Notes: generated by a model not told the origin, from the sequence alone. 64,000 nucleotides of DNA from JANLTX01 sp049840835 (GCA_049840835.1 JASGJG010000016.1:238991-302990), one strand, 5' to 3'; shown: positions 51,716 through 61,238, counted from the stretch's first letter. Translations and numbers: made by a program.

Positions 51716-52651
51716 ATGGGTAAAAAGAACGAAGAAGAGCGATTGGAGAGGCGGCTAGGCATAGCGGTCGGGCTCTCTCTGGTGCTCAATGTGGCGGCGC
51801 TCTGGGCACTGGCCCAGACCTCGGCAAACCGCCAGGCAACCGGAAAACGCCCAGAAGTGAAGCTTACCCCTATTTCGGTGGATAAGCCTCTTCCGCGCCG
51901 CAACGGATTACTGCCCTCACCAAAAGCCTCGCCAACACCGAAGCCATCGGCAGAGCAAGTTCAGGCGGCTAAGGCTGTGGGGCAGCTTCCCACACCTGTA
52001 CTACCGCCAGCCGCTTACCCGGCTGTTCAGCCATTACCCCTCGGAGCACCTGCCCCTCTAGCGACTCCTTTGCCCACACCGCTACCGATACAGACACCGA
52101 ACCCGAATGCTCCAAAACCGGTGCAGGTGTCCCTACGGCCTCGCACTGGCACACCTAGGACGACGCCAGATGGCTTTAAACCGATAGTGTTGCCACCACC
52201 TGGCTCGGATATCCCCCTGGCAGGAGAGGATACCGGCTTCCACGATTCGCCCACTCCTAAACCCACACCAAGGCCGACACCGGCACCGACGGCAACACCA
52301 GCACCGACTCCCAAACCAGCGGCTACGCCAGCGCCGGGTACTACACCAGCACCCACCCCATCGCCGACACCAAAGCCAGCGGATAAGCCTCCAAAAGGCG
52401 AGACACGGGATGCAGAGCCTCTGCAGAAGTTCCCGCCGGAGATTCCCACTGGCCTGAAGTTCAAGCCACAGGTAAAGCTGAGTATCGACGTCGATATCGA
52501 TGGCTCGGCGGAATATGCCATCCGTGCCTCCTCAGGGAACACGGAGGTGGATCAGTATGTGCTGGACGCCCTGCGTAAGTGGAAGTGGACACCGGCCCTG
52601 CGCAACGGTAAGCCGATTGCGACCAGCTTCGAGTACACCTGGGACTTCTAA
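51716..52651 (+). CDS. TonB-like energy-transducing protein
   Basis: A 311-residue TonB-family protein. An N-terminal anchor (about 13-33) is followed by a very long Pro/Thr/Ala-rich rod (about 45-235) with TP and TPAP repeats, and a C-terminal TonB domain, LKFKPQVKLSIDVDIDGSAEYAIRASSG with YVLDALRKWKWTPALRNGKPI. It would span the periplasm and touch an outer-membrane receptor. The repetitive codons are low-complexity but in frame. ExbB/ExbD are not in the window. GAGGGG precedes the ATG. The presence of TonB implies a diderm envelope. Confidence 0.85.
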   Translation: MGKKNEEERLERRLGIAVGLSLVLNVAALWALAQTSANRQATGKRPEVKLTPISVDKPLPRRNGLLPSPKASPTPKPSAEQVQAAKAVGQLPTPVLPPAAYPAVQPLPLGAPAPLATPLPTPLPIQTPNPNAPKPVQVSLRPRTGTPRTTPDGFKPIVLPPPGSDIPLAGEDTGFHDSPTPKPTPRPTPAPTATPAPTPKPAATPAPGTTPAPTPSPTPKPADKPPKGETRDAEPLQKFPPEIPTGLKFKPQVKLSIDVDIDGSAEYAIRASSGNTEVDQYVLDALRKWKWTPALRNGKPIATSFEYTWDF

Positions 52652-52705
52652 AAACGAGAAAGCCCACTGCACCAGAGAAGAGAGTGCAGTGGGCTTTCTC
52701 GTTTT
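52651..52705. terminator. Strong bidirectional terminator between tonB and clpC
   Basis: AAAACGAGAAAGCCCACTGC extended by AC (52651-52672) pairs perfectly with 52684-52705 around an 11-base loop. It has an A-run on one side and TTTT on the other. It serves the convergent tonB-like and clpC genes. Confidence 0.9.
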
Positions 52706-52713
52706 CGATAGGA

Positions 52714-55236
52714 TTACTCCTCGGGTGGGGGAAGCTCTCCGGCAATACCCATGGAGGGCAATGCCTCAAACTCTTGCGGTAGCTCCAGCTTCTTGAAGAT
52801 AACCGCATTGTCTTCGTCGAGTTCCGCCACAATGGTATCTGTGGTGCTGAATCGACCGAGCAGAACTTCCTCGGCAAGTGGGTCCTCTATATGGCGCTGT
52901 ACCGCACGGCGAAGCGGGCGAGCCCCATACTGCGGATCGAAGCCCTCTTTTGCCAGGTACTCGATAACAGCATCTGTGACCAGAAGCTCCATACCCTGCT
53001 GAGCCACCTGCTTGCGCACACTGCTGAGCATCAGCGAGACAATCTCGCGGATGTTGTCCGCCGTGAGCGAGTGGAAGACAATGGACTCATCGATACGGTT
53101 TAGGAACTCCGGTCGGAAGACACGCTTCAACTCATCGTTGATGCGGTTCTTCATGGACTGGTAATCCTTCTCCGATTCGGTCTTAGGTGCATCGGAACGT
53201 AATCCGATGCCCTTCTCCCGCATAATCTGGCTGGCCCCCACGTTGCTGGTCATGATCAGCACGCAGTTCTGGAAGTTCACCACGCGGCCCTGGGAGTCGG
53301 TCAGGCGTCCATCTTCCATGACCTGCAGCAGCAGGTTGAAGACTTCCGGGTGCGCCTTCTCGATCTCATCTAAGAGCACCACGGAGTAAGGCTGACGACG
53401 AACCGCTTCGGTAAGCTGGCCGCCCTCATCGTAACCGACATAACCGGGAGGTGCGCCGACCAGTCGGCTGACTGCGAAGCGCTCCATGTACTCACTCATG
53501 TCGATACGAATGAGATTGTCTTCTTTTTCGAACAGGAAGTGCGCGAGCGCACGGGCCAGCTCGGTTTTACCCACACCCGTCGGACCGAGGAACAGAAAGC
53601 TGCCCATGGGGCGTTTCGGATCCTTCAAGCCGGAGCGAGCACGACGTACCGCACGGCTGACCGCCACAATGGCCTCATGCTGGGAGATAACTCGCTTGTG
53701 CAGCTCCTCTTCCATCTTGAGAAGCTTCTGGGTCTCGGTCTCTACCAGGCGACTTACTGGAATACCGGTCCAGGAGTAAACAATCTGCGCGATTTCATCG
53801 TCCCCTACAACCATGGGGGCAGCGGCGCGCTCTTCATCCCAGCGCTCCTGCATCTCCGAGATGCGTCCCTTCAGGAAGTCGCGCTGCTCCTCTAAGAAAG
53901 GAATGCGGTCGTAGTCATCCTGATCGGGAGCGTTGTTCAGCTCCTTCTCGATACCCGCCAGTTCTTGTTTGGCATCACGAAGCTGTTGAGGTGCCATAGC
54001 AGCCCGCAGGCGAACCTTCGCCGAGGCTTCATCGATTAAGTCGATAGCCTTATCTGGCAGAAACCGGTCCGTGATGTAGCGGTCAGAGAGACGCGCGGCA
54101 GCATCTAGAGCGCTATCGGTGATTTCGACCTTGTGGTGCTCCTCATAGCGCTTGCGCAGACCACGAAGAATTTCCACGGCTTCGTCTACAGAAGGTTCAG
54201 AAACCTTGACCATCTGAAAACGACGAGCCAGGGCCGCATCTTTCTCAATGTACTTTCGGTACTCATCGAGTGTCGTCGCTCCGATGCACTGTAGCTCCCC
54301 ACGGGAAAGCGCAGGCTTCATGATGTTAGACGCATCAATGGCGCCTTCTGCGGCCCCCGCCCCTACCAGCGTATGAAGCTCATCAACAAAGAGAATCACC
54401 TCGCCAGCGGCTTTGCGAACCTCTTCCATGACCCGCTTCATGCGCTCTTCAAACTCACCACGGTACTTGGTACCGGCCACCAGGCTGGCGAGGTCTAAAG
54501 AGACAATGCGCTTGTCTTTCAGAAGTTCGGGAATATCCTGCGCAATGATACGCGAGGCAAGTCCTTCGGCAATCGCCGTCTTACCCACACCGGGTTCGCC
54601 CACCAGCACCGGGTTGTTCTTCGTGCGCCGGGAGAGAATCTGAACCACACGCTCGATCTCGGCATGGCGCCCTACAACAGGGTCTAGCTTCTCCTGCCGG
54701 GCTAGCTCGGTATAGTCGCGCCCAAACTCGTCTAAGGTAGGAGTCCGGGTCCGGTTCGGCCTGGGATTGGTGGCGGTATTGCTCGCGCCAACACCCACCG
54801 GCTCCTGATCGTGCAGGCGTCGTACTTCGGCACGAGTGCGCTCCAGGTCCACACCCAGGCGAGAGAGCACGCGCCCGGCCAGACCTTCGCCCTCACGAAT
54901 CAGCCCCAGAAGCAGATGCTCGGTGCCGATGTAGTTGTTGTTGAGCTGCCTGGCTTCGTCGTAGGCCAGGTCGATAACTCGCTTGGCGCGCGGGGTAAGC
55001 TGCATATCCTGCCCAAGCCGCCCCTCGCCCTTGGTTACCTGCCGCTCTATCTCCGAGCGGACCCGTCCTAGAGAGATGCCAATACTATCGAGAATCCGAG
55101 CCGCAACACTATCGTTCTCGCGGACCAACCCTAGAAGCAGATGCTCGGTACTGACATAGTTCTCCCCAAGCCTTCCTGCCTCTTCCTGGGCAAAGAATAC
55201 TACTCGCCGCGCCCTCTCGGTAAATCGCTGCCACAC
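52714..55236 (-). CDS. clpC: ATP-dependent Clp protease ATPase ClpC
   Basis: An 840-residue ClpC-type unfoldase that feeds ClpP. The N-terminal repeat domain has YVSTEHLLLGL and YIGTEHLLLGL. The first AAA has LVGEPGVGKTAI and ILFVDELHTLVGAG, the M-domain has a UVR-like LEEQRDFLKGRISEMQ stretch, and the second AAA has FLGPTGVGKTELARAL and VLLDEIEKAHPEVFN. A C-terminal GF/ClpP-loop region precedes the end. There is no mcsA/mcsB or ctsR gene upstream; fabF precedes it. Confidence 0.95.
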   Translation of the reverse strand: MWQRFTERARRVVFFAQEEAGRLGENYVSTEHLLLGLVRENDSVAARILDSIGISLGRVRSEIERQVTKGEGRLGQDMQLTPRAKRVIDLAYDEARQLNNNYIGTEHLLLGLIREGEGLAGRVLSRLGVDLERTRAEVRRLHDQEPVGVGASNTATNPRPNRTRTPTLDEFGRDYTELARQEKLDPVVGRHAEIERVVQILSRRTKNNPVLVGEPGVGKTAIAEGLASRIIAQDIPELLKDKRIVSLDLASLVAGTKYRGEFEERMKRVMEEVRKAAGEVILFVDELHTLVGAGAAEGAIDASNIMKPALSRGELQCIGATTLDEYRKYIEKDAALARRFQMVKVSEPSVDEAVEILRGLRKRYEEHHKVEITDSALDAAARLSDRYITDRFLPDKAIDLIDEASAKVRLRAAMAPQQLRDAKQELAGIEKELNNAPDQDDYDRIPFLEEQRDFLKGRISEMQERWDEERAAAPMVVGDDEIAQIVYSWTGIPVSRLVETETQKLLKMEEELHKRVISQHEAIVAVSRAVRRARSGLKDPKRPMGSFLFLGPTGVGKTELARALAHFLFEKEDNLIRIDMSEYMERFAVSRLVGAPPGYVGYDEGGQLTEAVRRQPYSVVLLDEIEKAHPEVFNLLLQVMEDGRLTDSQGRVVNFQNCVLIMTSNVGASQIMREKGIGLRSDAPKTESEKDYQSMKNRINDELKRVFRPEFLNRIDESIVFHSLTADNIREIVSLMLSSVRKQVAQQGMELLVTDAVIEYLAKEGFDPQYGARPLRRAVQRHIEDPLAEEVLLGRFSTTDTIVAELDEDNAVIFKKLELPQEFEALPSMGIAGELPPPEE

Positions 55237-55286
55237 GGTTTGAAAAGCCCCTCCGTTTCTTAATTTATTCTATCGCAAGAACACAG

Positions 55287-55316
55287 AAAGCCCCTGCCCG
55301 CATGGGCAGGAGCTTT
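55287..55316. terminator. Hairpin between fabF and clpC
   Basis: AAAGCCCCTGCCC (55287-55299) pairs with GGGCAGGAGCTTT (55304-55316) with one mismatch position and a 4-base loop. It lies 20 bases beyond the fabF stop and upstream of clpC on the same strand. The tail is only weakly T-rich. Confidence 0.7.
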
Positions 55317-55335
55317 ACCAGACTATCCTGGGAAC

Positions 55336-56574
55336 TCAGACTCGCTGGAGCACGATGACCGCGTTGTGCCCACCGAAGCCGGAGTTATTGGAGAGCGCCG
55401 CATTTACTTTCGCTGGGCGGGCCACATTGGGAATGTAGTCCAGATCGCAGTCCGGGTCCGGGTCTTCGTAGTTGATCGTCGGCGGCAGAATATCTCGGGT
55501 CAGGGCCAGCACACAGGCCACCGCCTCAATTGCTCCTGCCCCACCCAGCAAGTGCCCGGTCATAGACTTGGTGGAGCTAACAGACAATTTGTACGCATGG
55601 TCGCCGAAGACATTTTTCAGCGCCGCAGTCTCGTTCTTATCGTTGAGCGGGGTGCTGGTACCGTGTGCGTTCACGTAGCCAATCTGCTCGGGTTCCAGAC
55701 CAGCGTTCTTCAGCGCCGCTTTCATGGCACGAGCCACACCCTCACCATTCGGCGCGGGCTGGGTCATGTGATAGGCATCACCGCTCATACCGTAGCCAAC
55801 GACCTCGCAGAGAATCGTGGCTCCACGTGCCTCGGCATGCTCCAGTGTCTCTAGAATCAACACGCCTGCGCCTTCGCCAACCACGAAACCATCGCGGTGG
55901 AGTTCAAACGGGCGACTGGCCTTGGTAGGGTTATCGTTGAACTTGCTGGTCATGGCCTTCATGTTGCCAAAACCCGCCACACTGACCTGAGTTACGGCGG
56001 CTTCGGTGCCACCGGCAATCATGACATCGGCATCGCCCCTGCGCAGAATCTCTAAAGAATCCCCCACGCAGTGCGCTCCCGTAGCGCAGGCCGTTACGAT
56101 AGTAGAGTTCGGCCCCTTCGCGCCAGTCAGAATAGAGATATGACCACTGGCCATATCGGCGATCATCATAGGAATCAGAAAGGGAGAAACACGGCTTGGC
56201 CCCTTCTCGGCCAGAGTACGAATCTCGTTTTCCAGGGTCTGCAGACCGCCAACACCGGTGCCAACCAGCACTCCGACACGCTCAGCATTGTGTTCGGTGA
56301 TTTTCAGACCAGAGTTCTCTATGGCTTCCAGTGCCGCCGCAACGCCAAGCTGAACAAACCGGTCCATACGGCGCGCTTCTTTACGCTCTACAAAAGCTGT
56401 GGGATCGAAGTTTTTGACTTCCGCAGCAATCTTTACATCAAACGCTTCCGGATCAAAAAGAGTAATACGCCCCACTCCCGAGGTCCCGGAGGTTAATCCC
56501 GCCCAGTAATTTTCAACTCCGATACCGACCGGCGTGACTGCACCGATACCCGTGACGACAATGCGTTTGCTCAT
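55336..56574 (-). CDS. fabF: 3-Oxoacyl-ACP synthase II
   Basis: A 412-residue beta-ketoacyl-ACP synthase II. The nucleophile is in VTACATGAHCVGDS (Cys), and the two catalytic His are in VNAHGTSTPLND and KSMTGHLLGGAGAIEA. NNSGFGGHNAVIVLQR closes the chain. It elongates acyl-ACP in fatty acid synthesis. The start MSKRIVVTGIGAVTPVG is standard. No acpP or fabG lies next to it in the window. Confidence 0.96.
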   Translation of the reverse strand: MSKRIVVTGIGAVTPVGIGVENYWAGLTSGTSGVGRITLFDPEAFDVKIAAEVKNFDPTAFVERKEARRMDRFVQLGVAAALEAIENSGLKITEHNAERVGVLVGTGVGGLQTLENEIRTLAEKGPSRVSPFLIPMMIADMASGHISILTGAKGPNSTIVTACATGAHCVGDSLEILRRGDADVMIAGGTEAAVTQVSVAGFGNMKAMTSKFNDNPTKASRPFELHRDGFVVGEGAGVLILETLEHAEARGATILCEVVGYGMSGDAYHMTQPAPNGEGVARAMKAALKNAGLEPEQIGYVNAHGTSTPLNDKNETAALKNVFGDHAYKLSVSSTKSMTGHLLGGAGAIEAVACVLALTRDILPPTINYEDPDPDCDLDYIPNVARPAKVNAALSNNSGFGGHNAVIVLQRV

Positions 56575-56723
56575 TCCTGTGAATCATACCCCACGGGCGC
56601 CCTGTCAAAAAATAGGCCGAAGGTCCCACTCGAAAAACGGCACTCCTGAAGCTATTTCAAAGGGCAGAAGTGCAACCAGGCAATACAAACCTACACTGTC
56701 GCTTAACCACTACACGAAAAATC

Positions 56724-57209
56724 CTAAGCCCCATTATGCACTTCAACATCGCCTTTTTCATTCAGTCGAAATATTGTAAATCCGCCTGGTCTAGCAGGCA
56801 ACCATTTGGCTTCCATAGAATTACTTGACGGCATACTAATACTCAGCCCATAGTCTTGCCTTTTATCGAAGTAGCTTGAAGGTATCGAATTTAGCAATTT
56901 ATACAAGACCGCATCCCTTATTGCGGCTTTACCACCACCTATATCCTCCCCACACACATATAGATAATTGAAATATTTCATTGTTTTATTCTTGCTGGCA
57001 ATACCAACATCCACTTGAGTATAAACGTAAAAATCCCTTACATGAATATCTATCTCATCCAAATCTCCACCGCCATTGACGGACATGCCTATCGCACTCA
57101 ACACCGTCTCTTTATAGGAAGATCGCTTCCCATTTAACAGTACCAAAGAACAAAAGAAGACAAGAAACCCAACAAGCACTATGCGAGGATTATACTTCGT
57201 TGGTTTCAT
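56724..57209 (-). CDS. Anchored protein of unknown function, AT-richer than neighbours
   Basis: A 161-residue protein with an N-terminal TM or signal helix (NPRIVLVGFLVFFCSLVLL). The rest, with GGDLDEIDIHVRDFYVYTQVD and YLYVCGEDIGGGKAAIRD, resembles no family I know. The gene and its flanks are visibly lower in GC than the genes on either side, so it may be a recent arrival or under weak selection. It is 32 bp downstream of the GHMP kinase gene on the same strand. Confidence 0.6.
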   Translation of the reverse strand: MKPTKYNPRIVLVGFLVFFCSLVLLNGKRSSYKETVLSAIGMSVNGGGDLDEIDIHVRDFYVYTQVDVGIASKNKTMKYFNYLYVCGEDIGGGKAAIRDAVLYKLLNSIPSSYFDKRQDYGLSISMPSSNSMEAKWLPARPGGFTIFRLNEKGDVEVHNGA

Positions 57210-57241
57210 CTATTCAGGTCATAAGTTAGGTAGCAGCTGGG

Positions 57242-58249
57242 CTAACTTACTGTGAGCCCAGCCGATGGCTTCGGAACCATAACTCTTCCAGCTCCCGCTG
57301 CTTTCAGTGCCGCTACAGTACGCTCAGGCTCGAAAGTCAGACATAAAACTGTTCCACCCTGCCCTGCCCCAGCTAGCTTTGCACCAATAGCTCCGTTTGC
57401 CAGAGCTACCTCAACTAGATCATCTACTGCTTTGCCGGAGGCTCCCAGGCGCTTCTGCACTTCCTGGTTGGCATTCATCAACTCGGCGAATTTCGGCCAG
57501 TTAGATTCTAATAGGGCACGCTTGCCTTCGCGGGCGAGATTGGGCACAAATACATCGTAGGCTTCCCGCACTTCAGGGTCGTTTTCCAGCCAGCGCTGCC
57601 GCACCGGGCGGTGTGCCTGCCCACTGTGGTGCTTAACGCCAGTATGCGCCAATACAAATGGTAGGGCTTCTGGAGCACTGCCGATTAATGGCTCAATTGT
57701 AGCGAGGGGTTGGGCATCTATGGGGAGGTGGCTGCCTTTGCCGCGAAAGTCCATGTAGTTCAGGCCGCCGAAGACCGCCATGTGCTGGTCCTGGAACCCA
57801 CAGATAACGCCCAGTACTTCATACTCAATACGGCGGATATTCTCTGCGACAAAGTGAGGTGGCTCCACGCGACCAATCTTCTTGGCGACGGCTCCATAGA
57901 CGGCGGCGAACAATGCGGTAGAACCGGCAAGCCCCGCCTGCATGGGAATCTCCGTGCTGGTGACCAAGTGCCCCGTCAGGTTCTCCGGTCCTACTCCCAT
58001 GCCTTTGAGCACGGCTTTGCAGAGATCCAACAGGGGGAAGTCAGCGTGCGGCTCCAGATCGGCGGCGCTCTGAATCACCTGGCGCTGGCCCGCTTCGCCC
58101 TGCGCTTCTAAGATCAGCGCATCGCTATCATGCAGCGTGCAGGTCGCTCGCTCGGAGAGGGAACAGGAGAGAACCGAGCCACCGTACATATCCGACGGGT
58201 TACCGAGAAGGCCGCACCGCCCCGGCGCGGAAGCCACTATCGAAGCCAT
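57242..58249 (-). CDS. GHMP-family sugar kinase
   Basis: A 335-residue GHMP kinase. It opens IVASAPGRCGLLGNPSDMYGG, has the phosphate-binding motif 2 EIPMQAGLAGSTALFAAV and motif 3 AIGAKLAGAGQGGTVLCL. The pattern is closest to the glucuronokinase or heptose-kinase type rather than galactokinase. It would phosphorylate C1 of a sugar or a related alcohol; the substrate is not certain. Confidence 0.85.
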   Translation of the reverse strand: MASIVASAPGRCGLLGNPSDMYGGSVLSCSLSERATCTLHDSDALILEAQGEAGQRQVIQSAADLEPHADFPLLDLCKAVLKGMGVGPENLTGHLVTSTEIPMQAGLAGSTALFAAVYGAVAKKIGRVEPPHFVAENIRRIEYEVLGVICGFQDQHMAVFGGLNYMDFRGKGSHLPIDAQPLATIEPLIGSAPEALPFVLAHTGVKHHSGQAHRPVRQRWLENDPEVREAYDVFVPNLAREGKRALLESNWPKFAELMNANQEVQKRLGASGKAVDDLVEVALANGAIGAKLAGAGQGGTVLCLTFEPERTVAALKAAGAGRVMVPKPSAGLTVS

Positions 58250-58258
58250 GCAGGGATT

Positions 58259-58564
58259 CTACCGCGCATGAGCAACATCTCGGGGAGGGCAGTCACAGCC
58301 GAGTGAAATTGTATACATATAGATAACTTGAATGAATCCGAATTGAAGTAGCTCAGATCTATCATCGAACTTTCCCATACATCCGGAGTGAGACTCACTC
58401 CGCATTTTATATTGAAATTCAGGACGTTTCGAAAATTCGAAATAGCGCCGGGGCGGCCTTTCCGAATCACGTACCCAATGGCGAGCGAAAAGTACAGGAA
58501 TAGCAAACTGAATCGCTGCCAATGACAATGTAGCAATAAAGATAAATTTCCAGAATCGCACCAT
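58259..58564 (-). CDS. Small membrane protein, tandem paralogue 1
   Basis: A 101-residue protein read from ATG 58564. It starts MVRFWKFIFIATLSLAAIQF with PVLFARHW after the helix, then a soluble part with SGCMGKF and FGFIQVIY. It shares this plan with the next gene at 58611-58877. Unrecognised family; probably an inner-membrane or secreted small protein. It is less GC-rich than the surroundings. Confidence 0.55.
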   Translation of the reverse strand: MVRFWKFIFIATLSLAAIQFAIPVLFARHWVRDSERPPRRYFEFSKRPEFQYKMRSESHSGCMGKFDDRSELLQFGFIQVIYMYTISLGCDCPPRDVAHAR

Positions 58565-58610
58565 AGCACGAAATACCATGGGTGTGCTGGCGAATGTTCC
58601 CTTGCGCTCT

Positions 58611-58877
58611 TTACGCCCGAGTAAAACTCTCGCAGAAGTAGACTTGATAGAATCCAAACGTCAGTTGATACTCATGGCGTACAACCCTCCCAAAGCAGGA
58701 GGTTGCGTACACCGATTTATTGTAGGCAAAGCCCAACCGCTTCGCCTGTCCAATTCTGCGAGTTATGTCACAGTGATTATGCTTCTGCCAGGGACGTACG
58801 AAGAGGACTGGAACTGTCACTTGAACTACTGATAGTGCCACTATTCCAATCAGTAAAAATTTCCAGAGCCGAATCAT
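58611..58877 (-). CDS. Small membrane protein, tandem paralogue 2
   Basis: An 88-residue protein read from ATG 58877, MIRLWKFLLIGIVALSVVQV then PVLFVRPWQ. Later SCFGRVV and LTFGFYQVYFC line up with SGCMGKF and LQFGFIQVIY of paralogue 1. A GGGAACATT(T/C)GCC stretch lies shortly upstream of each start, so the duplicated unit includes the leader. Function unknown. Confidence 0.55.
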   Translation of the reverse strand: MIRLWKFLLIGIVALSVVQVTVPVLFVRPWQKHNHCDITRRIGQAKRLGFAYNKSVYATSCFGRVVRHEYQLTFGFYQVYFCESFTRA

Positions 58878-58905
58878 AGCCAAGGATACAGCCGCAGTAT
58901 CGGCA

Positions 58906-58939
58906 AATGTTCCCCGCCGTAAAAATGGCGGGGAACATT
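58906..58939. terminator. Perfect 13-bp hairpin after the dienelactone hydrolase
   Basis: AATGTTCCCCGCC (58906-58918) and its complement (58927-58939) flank an 8-base loop with five A. It lies just beyond the hydrolase stop at 58953 on the minus strand and upstream of the small membrane genes. One arm is shared with the repeated leader of those genes. Confidence 0.65.
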
Positions 58940-58952
58940 GACAATCAGGCTC

Positions 58953-59846
58953 CTACTTCACGTATTTCTTGAAGAACTCCAGGGTGCGTTTCCAGGCGAG
59001 TTTCGCGGCGGCTTCATCGTAGCGCGGTGTGGTGTCGTTGTGGAAACCGTGGTTGGCGTTCTCGTAGAAAAACGCTTCAGCATGAACTTTGTTAGCTTTG
59101 AGAATGGCTTCGTAGCCCGGCCAGCCGCCGTTGATGCGGGTGTCCAAACCAGCGTACTGGAGCATGAGCGGGGCTTTGACTTTCTGAGCGTCTTCCGGTG
59201 AGGGTTGACCGCCGTAGAACGGTACACCTGCCGCGAGGTCTTTACCGAGTTTCGTGGCGAGCATGTTCACCACTCCGCCACCGAAGCAGAAGCCGACGGC
59301 GCCAATTTTGCCTTTGCAGCGAGGATGGGCCTTTAGCCAGCGGGCAGCCGCGACGAAGTCTTCGTTGAGCTTTGGCTTATCCACTTTGGCGAAAAGGTCG
59401 CGCCCCTTGTCATCATCGCCGGGGTAGCCACCTAAAGACGTCAGGCCATCCGGCGCGAAGGCGAGGTAGCCCTCGGTGCCCAGGCGTCGGGCGACATCTT
59501 CGATATAGGGATTCAGGCCACGGTTTTCGTGAATCACCAGGATTCCGCCGAGCTTGCCACGCCCTTTGGCGGGCATGACCAGGTAGCCTTTGATGCTGCC
59601 ATTACCCTCTGGCGAGGGTACGGTGACATACTCTGTCTTGATACGCGGGTCGTCTTTCGGAACCTGCTGTGCCCAGGCATAGTTGGGGCGCAGGCTCTCG
59701 AAAATCATGGTGGCGGTTACGGCGGTGGTGGCGAACTTCTGAACGCCTTCCAGAAACCCACGCCGGTCGATGCCGCCATGCACGTACTTATCAAAGAGGT
59801 CTAAAACCTCCTGTGGGTAGTCCGACGCTTTCTTCCGTTCTTCCAT
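58953..59846 (-). CDS. Dienelactone hydrolase-family enzyme with Tat-like signal
   Basis: A 297-residue alpha/beta-hydrolase of the DLH family. After RRGFLEGVQKFATTAVTATM, a twin-arginine-like export or anchor stretch, it has ILVIHENRGLNPYIEDVARR, the nucleophile GAVGFCFGGGVVNML with Cys, and the triad Asp and His in YAGLDTRINGG and NANHGFHND. It hydrolyses dienelactones or other cyclic or short esters; the real substrate is unknown. Confidence 0.9.
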   Translation of the reverse strand: MEERKKASDYPQEVLDLFDKYVHGGIDRRGFLEGVQKFATTAVTATMIFESLRPNYAWAQQVPKDDPRIKTEYVTVPSPEGNGSIKGYLVMPAKGRGKLGGILVIHENRGLNPYIEDVARRLGTEGYLAFAPDGLTSLGGYPGDDDKGRDLFAKVDKPKLNEDFVAAARWLKAHPRCKGKIGAVGFCFGGGVVNMLATKLGKDLAAGVPFYGGQPSPEDAQKVKAPLMLQYAGLDTRINGGWPGYEAILKANKVHAEAFFYENANHGFHNDTTPRYDEAAAKLAWKRTLEFFKKYVK

Positions 59847-60151
59847 TTTTCATCCCTCTTCATGGTCAATCGATTGGTCGTGGCTGGCTTGTCCGCGACA
59901 CGCACCCGAGATACATGCACAAAGGCAAAATCATACGATTCTCGAAAGATGCCACTACAGTATGGCTCCGAATCATGACAAAACAGCTCACTCCTAGCCC
60001 CTGAGCTAACTTCAGGGAGCTGGTTCCAGGAGAATTTCTGCTCGGAAATCTTCCCTGGCCTGGAAAAGAGCCCAAAGTATCCCAGAGGCAGCAGGACCTG
60101 AAGAGCAGGCCACGGCAAGTAGGAATACCCCGGCTCCTCTTATCAGGCGTA
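59847..60151. other. About 300 bases without a supported gene
   Basis: Short reading frames cross this gap on the minus strand, but none shows codon bias, a start signal or a recognisable product. It precedes the epimerase remnant on the minus strand and follows nothing on the plus strand. I see no repeat or hairpin of note. Confidence 0.5.
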
Positions 60152-61219
60152 TCATGCCAGGGATATCCCCAATCCCGGACTGTCTCCGGGAATGACTTTG
60201 CCCTCGTGCCAGCTAATGCCAACAAACGGATCGTTGGTAAGGTTCTGATGGCTGTCTAAATCTAAGTGGTCGAATAGCGGGGAGATATGCGCGCCAGCCG
60301 CAATCGCCAGCGACGATTCCCCCCATGCAGCCCAGCATGGTCTGGAGGCCGTGGGCACGTGCAGCGGCGACGATGCGGCAGGCTTCACCGATTCCGCCGC
60401 ACTTCATGAGCTTGACGTTCACGCCGTCGCACAATCCGACTACCTTCGGTATGTCTGCCGAGGTGCGAATGGTTTCATCTAAAAAGATGGGGACTGGGGA
60501 GGGTCGGAGGGAGGCCAGGTGAGCTTCATCGCCCTGAGCTAATGGCTGGTCCCACATACTCCACACCACGCGCAGCAAGCCAGGCAATCATAATATGCGC
60601 TTCCGCTTCGCTCCAACCGCCATTGGCATCGACACGGAGCACAGTTCCGGGGTCGCGCAGCTTCGCGAACAGCCGCATACATCTCTTGATCCGCTGCCAT
60701 GCCCGCAGGCGAGCCGAGTTTGATTTTGAGGTGCATGGCGCCGGTTCGTTCCTGCCACTCCCGCGCCTGGTTAGCGGCGACATCCGGCGGATTGATTCCC
60801 ACGGTCACGCTGGTGGCGGAGATTTTCGCTTTGTCTAGTCCGAGCAGTTTCCAGACCGGCAGACCTGTCTTCTTGCCCAGCCAGTCCCAGCAGGCGCACT
60901 CCACGGCAGCCCGAAACGCACCGCCCCCGCCTACCCCATCCAGGCCCTCGGCTTCACTGGTAATTTCGCTCAGTGCGGACTCTATTTTCGCACGCTCCCA
61001 GGGAGCGACACTCGCCAGTTTCGATGCAACGGCGATTAGATCCAGTTCACCGGTTTCGGCAGTGTCTCCGGACACGCCATTCGGGGCGAGTTCGCCGATA
61101 CCATCGATACCGTCGTGAGAGACCGTCACTACCAGGTTCACCGTCCCGTGCCTCGTACCACGGCTGATGGTCAGGGGGTTACGCTTGCTTAGAGAAAGAC
61201 GATGGGAAGAGAGTTCCAT
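60152..61219 (-). pseudogene. Dipeptide epimerase / enolase-superfamily enzyme, three frameshifts
   Basis: The pieces of a complete ~355-residue MLE/AEE-type enzyme are in order: start MELSSHRLSLSKRNPLTIS, RGTRHGTVNLVVTVSHDG, the Lys of MHLKIKLGSP, then VLRVDANGGWSEAEAH, then FLDETIRTSADIPKVVG with a metal Glu, then VNVKLMKCGGIGEACRI (second catalytic Lys), and finally ESSLAIAAGAHISPLFDHLDL. Frame changes lie near 60655, 60545 and 60325. Each is explained by one extra base in a run: CCCC, GGG and GGGGGG. Removing those would restore one reading frame. It would epimerise L-Ala-D/L-Glu or a similar dipeptide. Confidence 0.82.
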
Positions 61220-61238
61220 GCCGCCCTAATTCCCTGCA

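Noticed and set aside
51860..52400. Repetitive low-complexity DNA, and a long glycine/valine-rich frame on the opposite strand
   Set aside because: It encodes the Pro/Thr/Ala rod of the TonB-like protein; the opposite-strand frame is a mirror of those codons without any start signal.
59801..60225. Two overlapping minus-strand frames of about 105-119 codons
   Set aside because: No start signal, no recognisable motif and mixed composition; they extend into the hydrolase start and the epimerase end.
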